64,000 bases of DNA, from contig NZ_JACHMJ010000001.1 in NCBI RefSeq assembly GCF_014204935.1, forward strand, positions 1,798,001 through 1,862,000, read 5' to 3'. This document shows positions 43,999 through 53,412 of the stretch, one piece after another (position 1 is the first letter of the stretch; each line of letters begins with the position of its first letter). The notes beneath the pieces were generated by a model. It had not been told where the DNA came from. It made no database searches and saw only the letters and a program-made list of their open reading frames with translations. A program made the position numbers and the translations under genes. This DNA is from Conyzicola lurida (lineage in GTDB: Bacteria > Actinomycetota > Actinomycetes > Actinomycetales > Microbacteriaceae).

Positions 43999-45644
43999 GA
44001 GGCCACCGCCACTCGCGGCCGCAATTCGATGACGCTGTCGGCGGCGTCGAGCAGCGCCGTGCGGTGGCTGACGACCACGACGGCGACGCCCCGCTCGACG
44101 AACTCGCGCAGTCCGTTGACCAGTTCGCCCTCGGTCGCCGCGTCGAGCGCCGAGCTGGGCTCGTCGAGGATCAGCACGGGGCACGACCGGTCGAGCGCGC
44201 GGTAGAAGGCGCGGGCGAGCGCGACGCGTTGCGCCTGTCCGCCCGACAGCCCGGCGCCGTTGACGCCGAGCACCTGGCGCGGGTCGATGAGTTCGGCGGC
44301 CGCGAGCCGCATGGCCGTGCGCAACGTCCGCTCGTCGGGCTCGGCCGCGCCGAGCGCGACGTTCTCGGCCACGGTCCCCGCCATGAGCCCCGGTCGCTGC
44401 CCGGCCCACGCCACGAGCGCGCGCGCGGCTCCCGGCTCGAGCACCCGGCCGCCGTAGGTAACGAGGCCGGTGGACGGAACGAAGCCGAGGACGGCGGCGA
44501 TGAGACTCGACTTTCCGGCACCGCTCGGGCCGGCGATCGCGGTGAGCACGCCCGGCTCGAACCCGACGCTGAGGTCGTCGATCACGGTGCGGTCGCCGTA
44601 CGCGACGCCGAGTCCGGCGACAGCGAGGGCGCCGCCCGCGCTGACAGGCATAGGAGCGTCGACGGATGCCGCCGGCCCGGCCCCGCCCGCCGCGTCGAGG
44701 ATCTCGAACACCTCGTCGGCCGCGGCCACACCGTCGGCGGCGGCGTGGAACTGCGCCCCCACCTGCCGCAGCGGAAGATACGCCTCGGGCGTGAGCAACA
44801 GCACGAAGAGCCCGACCGTGAGGCCGAGCGTGCCGTCGACGAGCCGCAGCCCGATCGACACCGCGACGATCGCCACCGAGAGGCTGCCCGCGAGCTCGAG
44901 CACAAAACCCGAGATGAAGGAGACACGCAGTACGGCGATGGTGCGGGCGCGGTAGTCCTCGGTGACGGCGTCGATGCGCTCCACTTGGCGGTGCTGGCGG
45001 CCGAAGATCGTGAGCGTCGACAGGCCGTCCACCACGTCGAGGAAGCTGGACGCGAGTTTGGTCAGGGCCGCCCACTGCTGCTTCTGCACGGCCTGGGTCG
45101 CCCAGCCGATGAGCACCATGAACAGCGGGATGAGCGGCAGGGTGATGATGATGACGACGCCGGTCGCGACATCCTGCGTCAGCAAGACCAGGAGCAACAG
45201 CGGCGTGGCGATCGCGGTCAGGATGAGCTGCGGCAGGTACTTGGCGAAGTAGCCGTCGAGGGCGTCGAGACCCTGCGAGACCACGGTCGTGATGCGGGCG
45301 GAATTACGCTCGGCGAGCCAGGCCGGTCCGAGCTTCGTCAGCGCGCCGACGACCCGCACGCGCAGCTGGCTCTTCACCCGGGCCGCGCCGCGCACAGCGA
45401 GCACGTCCAGCGCCCAGATCAACACCGCGCGTGCGAGGATCACGCCGACGAACGCCCACAGCTCGGGCATCAGCTCGGCGACCGAGCGCCCGTCGATCAG
45501 TCCGACGATGAGCGCCGTGGCGAACCAGGCCGACGCCACGATGCTCGCCGTCTGGAGGAACCCGACGGCCGCCCCGGCGACGAGGAACCACCGTGAGGCG
45601 GATGCGTACCGTAGCAACCGCGGATCGATGGGGCCCGCGCTCAT
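43995..45644 (-). CDS. cydD: Thiol reductant ABC exporter subunit CydD
   Basis: This 549-residue permease-ATPase is the partner of CydC. The membrane region has the CydD pattern: VRGAARVKSQLRVRVVGALTKLGPAWLAERNSARITTVVSQGLDALDGYFAKYLPQLILTAIATP. The ATPase has GPSGAGKSS, LSGGQAQRVALARAF and LILDEPSSALD. It follows cydB with 12 bp between, so cydABDC is one operon in the order A-B-D-C along the transcript. Confidence 0.95.
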   Translation of the reverse strand: MSAGPIDPRLLRYASASRWFLVAGAAVGFLQTASIVASAWFATALIVGLIDGRSVAELMPELWAFVGVILARAVLIWALDVLAVRGAARVKSQLRVRVVGALTKLGPAWLAERNSARITTVVSQGLDALDGYFAKYLPQLILTAIATPLLLLVLLTQDVATGVVIIITLPLIPLFMVLIGWATQAVQKQQWAALTKLASSFLDVVDGLSTLTIFGRQHRQVERIDAVTEDYRARTIAVLRVSFISGFVLELAGSLSVAIVAVSIGLRLVDGTLGLTVGLFVLLLTPEAYLPLRQVGAQFHAAADGVAAADEVFEILDAAGGAGPAASVDAPMPVSAGGALAVAGLGVAYGDRTVIDDLSVGFEPGVLTAIAGPSGAGKSSLIAAVLGFVPSTGLVTYGGRVLEPGAARALVAWAGQRPGLMAGTVAENVALGAAEPDERTLRTAMRLAAAELIDPRQVLGVNGAGLSGGQAQRVALARAFYRALDRSCPVLILDEPSSALDAATEGELVNGLREFVERGVAVVVVSHRTALLDAADSVIELRPRVAVAS

Positions 45645-45656
45645 TGTGACACCGTA

Positions 45657-46673
45657 TCAGTGGCTCGAGGCGGCGATCGTCGAGCGGGTGATGCGCTTGC
45701 GGAAGACCCAGTACGTCCACGCCTGGTAGGCGAGGATCAGCGGCAGGGCGATGGCTGCGAGCCAGGTCATCAGGTTCAGCGTGTACGGCGTGCTCGACGC
45801 GCTCTCGATGGTCAGGCCGTTCGCCGGGACGTTGCTGGCGGGCATGACGTTCGGGAACAGCGCGGCGAGGATCGTCGCGACCGCGAGCACGATGGTCACG
45901 GCCATGGCGGCGAACGCCTTGCCCTCGCGTCCGACGGCGTTGAACAGCCAGGCCGCGATCAGGCTGACCGCCGCCAGCACGGCGAGAGTCATGATGAGCC
46001 AGGCGTGCGCGACGTCGAGGTGCTGCAGCACCGTCCAACCGAGGAAGGATGCCGCGACGAGGATCGTCACCGCCCCCGCCCGACGGGCGAGCGCCTGAGC
46101 GCGCAGCCGCATGTCGTCGGTGGTCTTGAGCGACACGAAGATCACCCCGTGGGTGAAGAACAGCGTGAGCGTGGTGAGGCCGCCGAGCAGCGCGTACGGG
46201 TTGAGCAACGCGAAGAAGCCGCCGATGTAGTTGTGGTCGGCGTCCATCGCGACGCCCTGGATCAGGTTCGCGAACGCGACGCCCCAGAGGAACGCGGGCA
46301 CGGCGGAGCCGATGACGATCATCCAGTCGAACTTGTCGGTCCAGGCGAGCCCCTTGTTCTGGTGCCGGTACTCGAACGAGACGCCGCGCAGGATCAGGGT
46401 GATGAGGATCAGCAGCAGGATCAGGTAGAAGCCGCTGAACATGCTCGCGTACCACTCGGGGAAAGCCGCGAACATCGCGGCACCGGCCACGATCAGCCAG
46501 GTCTCGTTCATGTCCCAGACGGGCCCGATGGTGTTGATCAGCACCCGCCGGTCCGTGTTGTCCTTGCCGAGGAACGGCAGGCTCATTCCGACGCCGAAGT
46601 CGAAGCCGTCGAGCACGAAGTAGCCGATGAAGAAGAAACCGACGATCAGAAACCAGATGTAGGGAAGGTCCAT
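45657..46673 (-). CDS. cydB: Cytochrome bd ubiquinol/menaquinol oxidase subunit II
   Basis: This 338-residue integral membrane protein starts MDLPYIWFLIVGFFFIGYFVLDGFDFGVGM, the invariant CydB opening. It then carries GPVWDMNETWLIVAGAAMFAAFPEWYASMFSGFYLIL. About eight to nine membrane helices. With CydA it forms the high-affinity quinol oxidase for low oxygen. The ATG at 46673 lies 12 nt after the cydA stop. Longer reading frame upstream overlaps cydA and is not native. Confidence 0.97.
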   Translation of the reverse strand: MDLPYIWFLIVGFFFIGYFVLDGFDFGVGMSLPFLGKDNTDRRVLINTIGPVWDMNETWLIVAGAAMFAAFPEWYASMFSGFYLILLLILITLILRGVSFEYRHQNKGLAWTDKFDWMIVIGSAVPAFLWGVAFANLIQGVAMDADHNYIGGFFALLNPYALLGGLTTLTLFFTHGVIFVSLKTTDDMRLRAQALARRAGAVTILVAASFLGWTVLQHLDVAHAWLIMTLAVLAAVSLIAAWLFNAVGREGKAFAAMAVTIVLAVATILAALFPNVMPASNVPANGLTIESASSTPYTLNLMTWLAAIALPLILAYQAWTYWVFRKRITRSTIAASSH

Positions 46674-46684
46674 GTCAGCTCTCC

Positions 46685-48100
46685 TTAGTAGACGGTCGCG
46701 AGTTTGGCATGGTCGATGTTCTCGGGGTCGTCGTGGTTCTCCCACTCGTCGGGCCCGGTGATGGCGGCCTTCTTGATGAGCTTGAACTCGACCACCGCGA
46801 GGGCCCCGTAGACGATCGTGAAGGCGATGAGCGAGATCAGCACCGTGAGTCCCGTGACGTTCGGCGAGACGCCATCCTCGGTCTTCATCAACCCGAACAC
46901 GATCCAGGGCTGGCGGCCCATCTCGGTGAAGATCCAGCCGGCCAAGGATGCCGCGAGCGGCAGTGGCGCGGACCAGATGGCGATCTTCCACGCCCACGGC
47001 TTCGGCTCCTTGCCCTTGCGGGTGAGCCAGAGTCCGACCAGCGAGATGAGCGCCGCGATGCCGCCCAGACCGATCATGTAGCGGAAGCCCCAGTAGGTGA
47101 CCCAGATGATCGGCGAGTAGTCGCCGGGTCCGTACTCCTGCACGTACTGCGCCTGCAGGTCGTTGATGCCCTCGACCTCGCCGGTGAACGTGTGGGTGGA
47201 GAGGAACGACAGCAGATACGGGATGCGGATCGAGAAGATCTCGTGCGCTCCGTCGGGGGTACCCCAGGAGAAGATCGAGAAGCTCGCGGCCTCCGTGGTC
47301 TTGTACAGAGCCTCAGCGGCCGCCATTTTCATCGGCTGGGTCTCGACCATCACGAGGCCGAGCTGGTCGCCGCTGAGCGCGGCGCCGCCGAAGCCGAAGA
47401 CGCTGGCGAAGGAGCCGAACTTGAGCGCGGTCCGCATCGTGTCGACGTGCTGCTTGCGCGACAGGTGGTACGCCGCGGTTGCGACCATGACGGCGGCGGC
47501 GAACATGATCGATGCGAAGATCGTGTGCGGGAACTGCCAGACGGCCACCGGGTTGGTGAGCACGGCGACGATGTCGGTGAGCTCGGCGCGGCCCTTCTCG
47601 GCGTTGAGCTCGTAGCCCACGGGGTTCTGCATAAACGCGTTGGCGGCGAGGATGAAGTACGCCGAGAGCACGCTGCCGAGCGCCGTGGCCCAGATGGTGG
47701 CGAGGTGGATTTTCGGGGGCAGCTTGTCCCAGCCGAAGATCCAGAGCCCGATGAAGGTGGCCTCGAAGAAGAAGGCGAGCAGACCCTCCATGGCGAGCGG
47801 GGCGCCGAAGACGTCGCCGACGAAACGCGAGTAGTCCGACCAGTTCATACCGAACTGGAACTCCTGCACGATGCCGGTGACGACGCCCATCGCGAAGTTG
47901 ATGAGGAAGATCTTGCCGAACAGACGGGTCAGGTGCAGGTACTTGAGCTTGGCGGTGCGGACCCAGGCGGTCTGCAGGGTCGCGACGAGCAGCACCATAC
48001 CGATCGTCAGGGGAATAAAGAGGAAGTGGTAGAGGGTCGTGAGACCGAACTGCCACCGAGAAAGCAGAAGCGGGTCGAGAATCTCCCCCACGTCTATCAC
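46685..48100 (-). CDS. cydA: Cytochrome bd ubiquinol/menaquinol oxidase subunit I
   Basis: This subunit holds hemes b558, b595 and d. The opening LLLSRWQFGLTTLYHFLFIPLTIGM includes the heme d/b595 histidine, and KIFLINFAMGVVTGIVQEFQFGMNWSDYSRFVGDVFGAPLAMEGLLAFFFEATFIGLWIFGWDKLP is nearly invariant. The Q-loop is of the short type found in Actinobacteria. I chose GTG 48100 (471 residues) because homologues start just before EILDPLLLSRWQFG. GTG 48091 or a longer form from 48163 are alternatives; no clear Shine-Dalgarno decides among them. Confidence 0.95.
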   Translation of the reverse strand: MIDVGEILDPLLLSRWQFGLTTLYHFLFIPLTIGMVLLVATLQTAWVRTAKLKYLHLTRLFGKIFLINFAMGVVTGIVQEFQFGMNWSDYSRFVGDVFGAPLAMEGLLAFFFEATFIGLWIFGWDKLPPKIHLATIWATALGSVLSAYFILAANAFMQNPVGYELNAEKGRAELTDIVAVLTNPVAVWQFPHTIFASIMFAAAVMVATAAYHLSRKQHVDTMRTALKFGSFASVFGFGGAALSGDQLGLVMVETQPMKMAAAEALYKTTEAASFSIFSWGTPDGAHEIFSIRIPYLLSFLSTHTFTGEVEGINDLQAQYVQEYGPGDYSPIIWVTYWGFRYMIGLGGIAALISLVGLWLTRKGKEPKPWAWKIAIWSAPLPLAASLAGWIFTEMGRQPWIVFGLMKTEDGVSPNVTGLTVLISLIAFTIVYGALAVVEFKLIKKAAITGPDEWENHDDPENIDHAKLATVY

Positions 48101-48240
48101 CGCCCGATCACTAATGTTGCTAGAACTACTCACTACATTCTTGACGGCGCCGCTAAACAACACATGGGTCTAAAGTCCCGATCTCGGAATCAGGGTTTCC
48201 CCCGTTCCGACCACTCAGGGAGCACAACTAGTCTCGTGCT

Positions 48241-48915
48241 GTGAACGACATTCTGACGTGGATACTCGACGTTGTGCAGTCCGTCGATCCGGTCGTCCGC
48301 ACCCTGATCGCGGGGGTCGGGATCCTGTTCGAGACCAGCATCCTCATCGGCCTCATCGTGCCGGGCGACACCATCGTGATCGTCGCGGCCACGGGCGTCG
48401 AGACCCCGCTGCAGTTCGTCGCGCTCTTCGTCGCCGTGCTGCTGGGCGCGATAGCCGGCGAGAGCATCGGGTTCGCCCTCGGGCGCTACTTCGGCCCGCG
48501 CATCCGCGCGTCACGGCTCGGAGCGCGCATCGGCGAGCACAACTGGGTGCGGGCGGAGAACTACCTGCGCAAACGCGGCGGCATCGCCGTCTTCATCTCG
48601 CGGTTCCTGCCCGTGCTGCACTCCCTCATCCCCCTCACCGTCGGCATGAGCACCATGCCGTACCGCCGGTTTATGAAGTGGACGATCCCCGCCTGCGTCA
48701 TCTGGTCGCTGGCCTACATCTCGGTGGGCGCGCTGGCCGCCGGCAGCTACCGGGAACTCTCCGACCGGCTGCACTACGCCGGCTACGTCTTCGTCGGCAT
48801 CTTCGTCGTGTTCGCCCTGGTCGTGCTCGTGGTGAAGAAGGTGCTGGCCCGGGTCGAGGCGCGGCACATGGACCATCCCACCGAGCACGGGCGGATCGAA
48901 GACCCGCTGGCCTGA
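48241..48915 (+). CDS. DedA-family membrane protein
   Basis: This 224-residue protein has the DedA/SNARE-associated domain, with ETSILIGLIVPGDTIVIVAA, AGESIGFALGRYFGPRI and the reentrant-loop segment FISRFLPVLHSLIPLTVGMSTMPYRRFMKW. Relatives usually have a second Arg (RF.P..R) where this has His. DedA proteins are proposed lipid (undecaprenyl-phosphate or phospholipid) flippases needing proton motive force. The transcript is probably leaderless: TAGTCT at 48229-48234 puts the start near the GTG. Divergent from cydA. Confidence 0.88.
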   Translation: MNDILTWILDVVQSVDPVVRTLIAGVGILFETSILIGLIVPGDTIVIVAATGVETPLQFVALFVAVLLGAIAGESIGFALGRYFGPRIRASRLGARIGEHNWVRAENYLRKRGGIAVFISRFLPVLHSLIPLTVGMSTMPYRRFMKWTIPACVIWSLAYISVGALAAGSYRELSDRLHYAGYVFVGIFVVFALVVLVVKKVLARVEARHMDHPTEHGRIEDPLA

Positions 48916-48970
48916 GCCGACATCGCCGGACCCGTGGCGGGACCGGACGACAGAGCGAGCAATCGTCCGA

Positions 48971-49909
48971 TCAGTCGTCGAGCAGGTCGTTCTCGGTCAG
49001 CCAGGTCGCGGCGACGCGTTCGGGCGACGGGTTGTCTCCGCCCGCGGCCTTCTCGTTGAGGTCGCGCAGCTCGTCGGTGGTGATGAGCGCGGAGACGGGG
49101 TCGAGCAACCGCTGCACGTCGGCGCGGTAGGCCGTGTCGTTGACGAGCGGGATGATGTTCTGCACCGCGATGATGCTCTTCGGGTCGCGCAGCACGACGA
49201 GCTGGTTCAGCGCGATCGACGGCGACGTCGACGGGATGACGCCGACCTGCACGACGCCGGTGAGCAGGTCGCCGACGGTCGCCGTGCCTCCCCCGTCGTC
49301 GATCGCCTTGGTCTCGAAGCCGCTGATGCCGTAGACCGACAGCAGCCCGGCGCTGCCGTAGCGCTGGCTGTCGAAGTCGGCGTTGGCCCCGATCGTGATC
49401 GAGTCGGCGTGGTAGGCGAGGTCGCCGATGCTGGTGACCTGATGGTCGTCGGAGTATTCGGCCGTCACGACGAAGGCCTCGGCGTTGTCGGCGGGGGCCG
49501 CCGCGAGCACGTGAAGTCCGCTCTCCTCGAGAGCGTCGGGCAGGGCGTCGAGGATCTCTTTCTGGGACCGTTCGAACGCGTCGGGGTCGGCGCCGTAGAG
49601 CAGCGCACCCGAGCTGTCGGGGATGAGGTCGATGCTGCCGGACTGCAGCGCGGCGACAAACGACGCGCGGTCGCCCACGCCCTCGTTGTAGTCGACGGAG
49701 TAGCCGTGAGCCGCGAGTACCTGGCCGTAGATCTGGGCGAGGATGCGGTTCTCGGTGGTGGCCTGCGCGCCGATCGTGATCTCGGCGCCGTCGCCGGTGT
49801 CGAGCGGATCGGGATCCGTGGATCCGCAGCCCGAGAGCAGTGCGACCAGTCCGATTGCGAGGGCTCCGGCCAGAATCCGGGGTCTCGCTGTGACGTGCAT
49901 AGGGGTCAT
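48971..49909 (-). CDS. Glycine betaine/choline-type substrate-binding lipoprotein (second)
   Basis: This 312-residue protein has a lipoprotein signal ending in LVALLSGC and an OpuAC-like fold (ITIGAQATTENRILAQIYGQVLAAHGYSVDYNEGVGDRASFVAALQSGSIDLIPDSSGALLYG). A second ATG at 49900 is possible. It is anchored outside the membrane and probably serves the permeases encoded upstream in the operon as an alternative binding protein. It differs clearly from the other lipoprotein, so specificity may differ. A perfect 30-bp palindrome lies between the two lipoprotein genes. Confidence 0.88.
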   Translation of the reverse strand: MTPMHVTARPRILAGALAIGLVALLSGCGSTDPDPLDTGDGAEITIGAQATTENRILAQIYGQVLAAHGYSVDYNEGVGDRASFVAALQSGSIDLIPDSSGALLYGADPDAFERSQKEILDALPDALEESGLHVLAAAPADNAEAFVVTAEYSDDHQVTSIGDLAYHADSITIGANADFDSQRYGSAGLLSVYGISGFETKAIDDGGGTATVGDLLTGVVQVGVIPSTSPSIALNQLVVLRDPKSIIAVQNIIPLVNDTAYRADVQRLLDPVSALITTDELRDLNEKAAGGDNPSPERVAATWLTENDLLDD

Positions 49910-49983
49910 TCTTCCACGCCGACCTGTGACGAAACCCCAGATTGGCCGAGTGGCGGGGTGCCGTGGTAGGGGTAGGCAGCGAC

Positions 49984-50013
49984 GAGGGGCGGATGCCGCG
50001 GCATCCGCCCCTC
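49984..50013 (-). terminator. Perfect 30-bp palindrome between two solute-binding genes
   Basis: GAGGGGCGGATGC-CG and its exact complement form a 15-bp (13 + CG/CG) uninterrupted dyad. There is no U-tract downstream on the minus strand. It sits inside the probable opuC-type transcript, 17 bp after the first lipoprotein stop. It could cause partial termination, protect the upstream mRNA 3' end from decay, or both. Confidence 0.7.
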
Positions 50014-50030
50014 TAGTGCAACGGTGATCT

Positions 50031-50945
50031 CTAGAGGAGGTCGTTGTCCGTCAGCCACTTCTCGGCGATGACGTCCGACGACTCCTGGTCGACGGTGCTC
50101 TCGACGTTCAGAGCGACGAGTCCCTCGGGGGTGAGCTTGGCGCTGACCGCGTTGATGACGTCGGCGATCTCGTCGGCCACGTCGGCGCTCACGAGCGGCA
50201 CGACGTTGGACGCGAGGAACAGGCCCTCGGGGTCTTCGAGCGTGACGAGGTTGTCGGTCTGGATGCGCGGGTCGGCGCTGTAGACGTTCGCGATGTTGAC
50301 GGTACCGGCGAGGAGGTCTTCGACGGTGGTGTCGCCGGTCGCCGTGAACGAGACGTTCACGTTGTAGGTCGACGCGAGACCGGAGGGGCCGTAGGGGCGC
50401 TCCTCGAGCTCGGCGTTGCCGCCGAGGATCAGCGGGTCGGTGACGTTCGCGAGGTCGGCGATCGTGGTGAGGTCGTTGGCCTCGGCGAAGTCGCTCGTGA
50501 CGTTGTACGAGTCCTGGTCGGTGGCCGGCGACTGGTCGAGAACCGTGAGGCCCTCGGGCAGTGCGTCGGCGAGGGCCGCGTACACGTCGTCGGAGGCGGT
50601 GGCCTCGGTGTCGGGCACGTAGTACTGGAGGAGGTTTCCGGTGTACTCGGGGAATAGGTTGACGCTGCCGGCTTCGAGCTCGGGCAGGTAGGCGTCGCGC
50701 TGTCCGATGTTGAACTGGCGCTCGACGGTGAAGTCGGCGTTCTCGAGGGCCTGCGCGTAGATCTCGGCGATGATCTCGTTGGAGTAGTACGCCTGCGAGC
50801 CGATCACGATGGTGTCGGAATCGGCGGTGTCCGATCCGGTGTCCGTGTCCAGGGGATCACTCGATGCGCACCCTGAGAGGGCCAATGACGCCCCGACCAT
50901 GACTACGCCTGCGGCGAGCCAGCCCTTGTTCCTTGCTGTGAACAT
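50031..50945 (-). CDS. Glycine betaine/choline-type substrate-binding lipoprotein (first)
   Basis: This 304-residue protein has a signal with lipobox LALSGC (Cys at about 26), then a Ser/Asp/Thr-rich spacer and the OpuAC-like domain (IVIGSQAYYSNEIIAEIYAQALENADFTVERQFNIGQRDAYLPELEAGSVNLFPEYTGNLLQYY). It delivers quaternary amines to the ABC permeases. Directly downstream of the second permease gene (25 bp). Typical OpuC/ProX ligands are glycine betaine, choline or carnitine; residue-level specificity cannot be judged here. Confidence 0.9.
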   Translation of the reverse strand: MFTARNKGWLAAGVVMVGASLALSGCASSDPLDTDTGSDTADSDTIVIGSQAYYSNEIIAEIYAQALENADFTVERQFNIGQRDAYLPELEAGSVNLFPEYTGNLLQYYVPDTEATASDDVYAALADALPEGLTVLDQSPATDQDSYNVTSDFAEANDLTTIADLANVTDPLILGGNAELEERPYGPSGLASTYNVNVSFTATGDTTVEDLLAGTVNIANVYSADPRIQTDNLVTLEDPEGLFLASNVVPLVSADVADEIADVINAVSAKLTPEGLVALNVESTVDQESSDVIAEKWLTDNDLL

Positions 50946-50970
50946 TGTGTTCTCTTTTCACTCTGCTGTG

Positions 50971-51708
50971 TTACTGGTTCGCGGAGATTTCCGCTCCCGC
51001 TCGCGGCCGGGTTGACCGTGTGCGGGTGTCCGAGGTTCGGCCGGCGGCGACGCCGCGCGGCACGATGATGCGCTGGAGCAGCGCGAAGAGGCCGTCGATG
51101 ATCAGTGCGAGGGCGACGACCACGAGGGCCGCGCCGAGCATCTGGTCGAATTGGCGCAGTGCCAGGCCCTTGATGATGTAGAGCCCGAGTCCGCCGAGCC
51201 CGATGTAGGCGGCGAGGGTGACCGTGGCCACGATCTGCAGCGCCGCCGAGCGGATGCCGCCGATGAGGAGGGGAAGCCCGAGCGGGATCTCCACCTTCCA
51301 GAGGATCTGCCACTCGGTCATGCCGACCGCGCGGGCCGAGTCGATCACGCGTCGGTCGATCGCTTCGAGCCCGCTGTAGGCGCCGGCCAGGATGGACGGG
51401 ATACCGAGCAGGACGAACGCGATGAATGCGGCGAGCGGCTTCTGCGTCACACCGATGAGCAGCACGAGCAGCAGGATGAGTCCGAACGACGGGAGCGCGC
51501 GGGCTGCGCCCGAGATGCCGATGGCGATCTCCCGGCCCTTTCCCGTGTGCCCGATGAAGTAGCCGAGCGGGATGGCGATGACGGCCGCGATCAGCACCGA
51601 CAGGAACGTGTAGAAGAGGTGCTCGCCGATGCGGATCGGGATCGCGGACGGACCCGCGTACTGGTCGGGATCGGTGAGCCAGGCGATGGCTTCTGCGAAG
51701 AGGTTCAT
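50971..51708 (-). CDS. ABC transporter permease, OpuC/ProW type (second)
   Basis: This 245-residue protein has about five to six membrane helices and the EAA loop GAYSGLEAIDRRVIDSARAVGMTEWQILWKVEIPLGLPLLIGGIRSAALQIVATVTLAAYIGLGGLG, the site of contact with the ATPase. ATG 51708 overlaps the first permease stop by 4 nt (ATGA). The tail is basic and soluble. Co-functions with the first permease as a heterodimeric channel for betaine-like osmolytes. Confidence 0.92.
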   Translation of the reverse strand: MNLFAEAIAWLTDPDQYAGPSAIPIRIGEHLFYTFLSVLIAAVIAIPLGYFIGHTGKGREIAIGISGAARALPSFGLILLLVLLIGVTQKPLAAFIAFVLLGIPSILAGAYSGLEAIDRRVIDSARAVGMTEWQILWKVEIPLGLPLLIGGIRSAALQIVATVTLAAYIGLGGLGLYIIKGLALRQFDQMLGAALVVVALALIIDGLFALLQRIIVPRGVAAGRTSDTRTRSTRPRAGAEISANQ

Positions 51709-52403
51709 GCGACCGGTCCCCTCGTGACGTCCATCAGGGCGAGTCGTTCGAGAGGCGGGCGTACCGTCTTCTGCTTGCGCGTCCACGGCATCAACAGCCG
51801 GCCGAGCAGCACGAGCAGGTAGTCCACGACGAGCGCGATGACGACGACCATCACGACGCCGGCGAGGATCTCGACGATGATGCGGCGCTGGTACCCGTTG
51901 GTGAACAGGTAGCCGAGGCTCTCGATGCCGATGAGGATTCCCACGGTGACGAGGCTGATCGTACTGACGGCGGCGACGCGGAGGCCGGCGAGGATCACGG
52001 GGCCGGCGAGCGGGAACTCGACCGCCCAGAACCTGCGCCAGCTGCCGTAGCCGACCGCGGTCGCCGACTGGCGGATGGCCGGGTCGACCGAGCCGAGCGC
52101 GTCGGCCACCGAGCGTGCCATGATCGCCACCACGTAGATGGTGAGCGCGATCATCAGGTTGGTCTCGCTGATGAAGGGGATGCCGAGGAGCGGCGGGAGG
52201 ATGACGAAGAGCGCGAGCGACGGGATGGTGAAGAGCAACCCGGCGAGCGTGAGCAGCAGGCCGCGCGTGAGCTTGAACCGGTAGGCGACCCAGCCGATCG
52301 GGATCGAGACGACGAAGCCGATCAGGATCGGGAGGATGCTCAACCGCACGTGCTCGACGGAGAGCCTCCCGATGAGGTCGAGGTTGTTCCAGACCCAGTT
52401 CAT
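51705..52403 (-). CDS. ABC transporter permease, OpuC/ProW type (first)
   Basis: This 232-residue protein has five to six helices and an EAA loop (ADALGSVDPAIRQSATAVGYGSWRRFWAVEFPLAGPVILAGLRVAAVSTISLVTVGILIG). The N-terminus (WVWNNLDLIGRLSVEHVRLSILPILIGFVVSIPIGWVAYRF) is of the OpuC permease class. Its start is immediately after the ATPase stop and its stop overlaps the next permease start, so the four proteins are translationally linked. Confidence 0.92.
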   Translation of the reverse strand: MNWVWNNLDLIGRLSVEHVRLSILPILIGFVVSIPIGWVAYRFKLTRGLLLTLAGLLFTIPSLALFVILPPLLGIPFISETNLMIALTIYVVAIMARSVADALGSVDPAIRQSATAVGYGSWRRFWAVEFPLAGPVILAGLRVAAVSTISLVTVGILIGIESLGYLFTNGYQRRIIVEILAGVVMVVVIALVVDYLLVLLGRLLMPWTRKQKTVRPPLERLALMDVTRGPVA

Positions 52404-53243
52404 CTAGACGCCCGACTCGTCGCCCGCTGAGGAGGCGACGAGGACGCCGGCCGCGCGCCCGTCGCTGTCGACGAGGATGGAGCCGTTGGCGGTCTCGCGG
52501 ATACTCAGGGCGCGCTTGCCCTTGTCGGCGCCGATGAAGGTGGCGACGAAATCGCTCGCGGGGTTCGCCAGGATCTCGGTCGGGCTGCCGATCTGCGCGA
52601 TTCGGGCACCTTTTTCGAGGATGACGACCTGGTCGCCGAGCAGGAAGGCTTCGTCGATGTCGTGCGTGACGAAGACCACGGTCTTGTCGAGGTCTCGCTG
52701 CAGGCGGATGGTCTCCTGCTGCAGTTCGGCGCGCACGATCGGGTCGACGGCGCCGAAGGGCTCGTCCATGAGGAGGATGTTCGGGTTGGCCGCCAGCCCG
52801 CGGGCTACGCCGACGCGCTGCTGCTGGCCGCCGGAGAGCTGGCTGGGGTAGCGGTTCGCGAGGTCGCGGTTGAGGCCGACGGTGTCGAGCAGCTCGAGGG
52901 CCTGCGCACGGGCCTGCTTGCGGGGAACGCCGTTGAGTACGGGCACGGTCGCGACGTTGTCGATGACCTTGAAGTGCGGGAGCAATCCCGAGTTCTGCAT
53001 CACGTAGCCGATGCTGCGGCGGAGTTTGACCGGTTCGATACCGGAGATGTCGTCGCCGTCGATCGACACCGTGCCGTCGCTCGGGTCGACCATGCGGTTG
53101 ATCATGCGGAGCAGGGTGGTCTTTCCGCTGCCGGACGAGCCGACGAGGACCGTCGTCTTGCGCGACGGGATGACGAGGTTGAAGTCATCGACTGCGAGGG
53201 TACCATCGTCGAACCGCTTGGACACCGAACGGAATTCGATCAT
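52404..53243 (-). CDS. ABC transporter ATP-binding protein, OpuC/ProV type
   Basis: This 279-residue ATPase has Walker A GSSGSGKT at residues 35-42, Q-loop VMQNSGLLPHF, signature [14 protein letters not shown], Walker B ILLMDEPFGAVDP, and H-loop THDIDEAF. This is the quaternary-amine uptake subgroup. Relatives such as OpuCA carry tandem CBS domains at the C-terminus that sense ionic strength; here only about 40 residues follow the ATPase core, so that sensor is absent. First gene of the operon, downstream of a TetR gene on the same strand. Confidence 0.94.
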   Translation of the reverse strand: MIEFRSVSKRFDDGTLAVDDFNLVIPSRKTTVLVGSSGSGKTTLLRMINRMVDPSDGTVSIDGDDISGIEPVKLRRSIGYVMQNSGLLPHFKVIDNVATVPVLNGVPRKQARAQALELLDTVGLNRDLANRYPSQLSGGQQQRVGVARGLAANPNILLMDEPFGAVDPIVRAELQQETIRLQRDLDKTVVFVTHDIDEAFLLGDQVVILEKGARIAQIGSPTEILANPASDFVATFIGADKGKRALSIRETANGSILVDSDGRAAGVLVASSAGDESGV

Positions 53244-53273
53244 TCGCTAACACCCATGTTTTCGGCTCATTCC

Positions 53274-53288
53274 TCGTGATCATCACGA
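53274..53288. promoter_or_regulatory. Palindrome TCGTGAT-C-ATCACGA upstream of the osmolyte operon
   Basis: A 7+1+7 perfect inverted repeat lies 31 bp upstream of the ATPase start. A second, looser one (CGGAA-N9-TTCCG) lies near 53340-53360. The neighbouring TetR regulator is the natural candidate binder, but this is position-based inference only. Confidence 0.45.
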
Positions 53289-53412
53289 ATCGACACGCGC
53301 CAGACAACTGCCCAGTCCAGACACAAAGCTAAACATCATTCGGAACGTCTGTCATTCCGGATTGCCAAGGATTGCACTTTATGTCGGGCCACCGACATCC
53401 TCGGATACGGAA

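Noticed and set aside
41035-44205. 1056-codon plus-strand frame over pabC and cydC
   Set aside because: Wrong frame for pabC and antisense to cydC; the real genes have conserved motifs.
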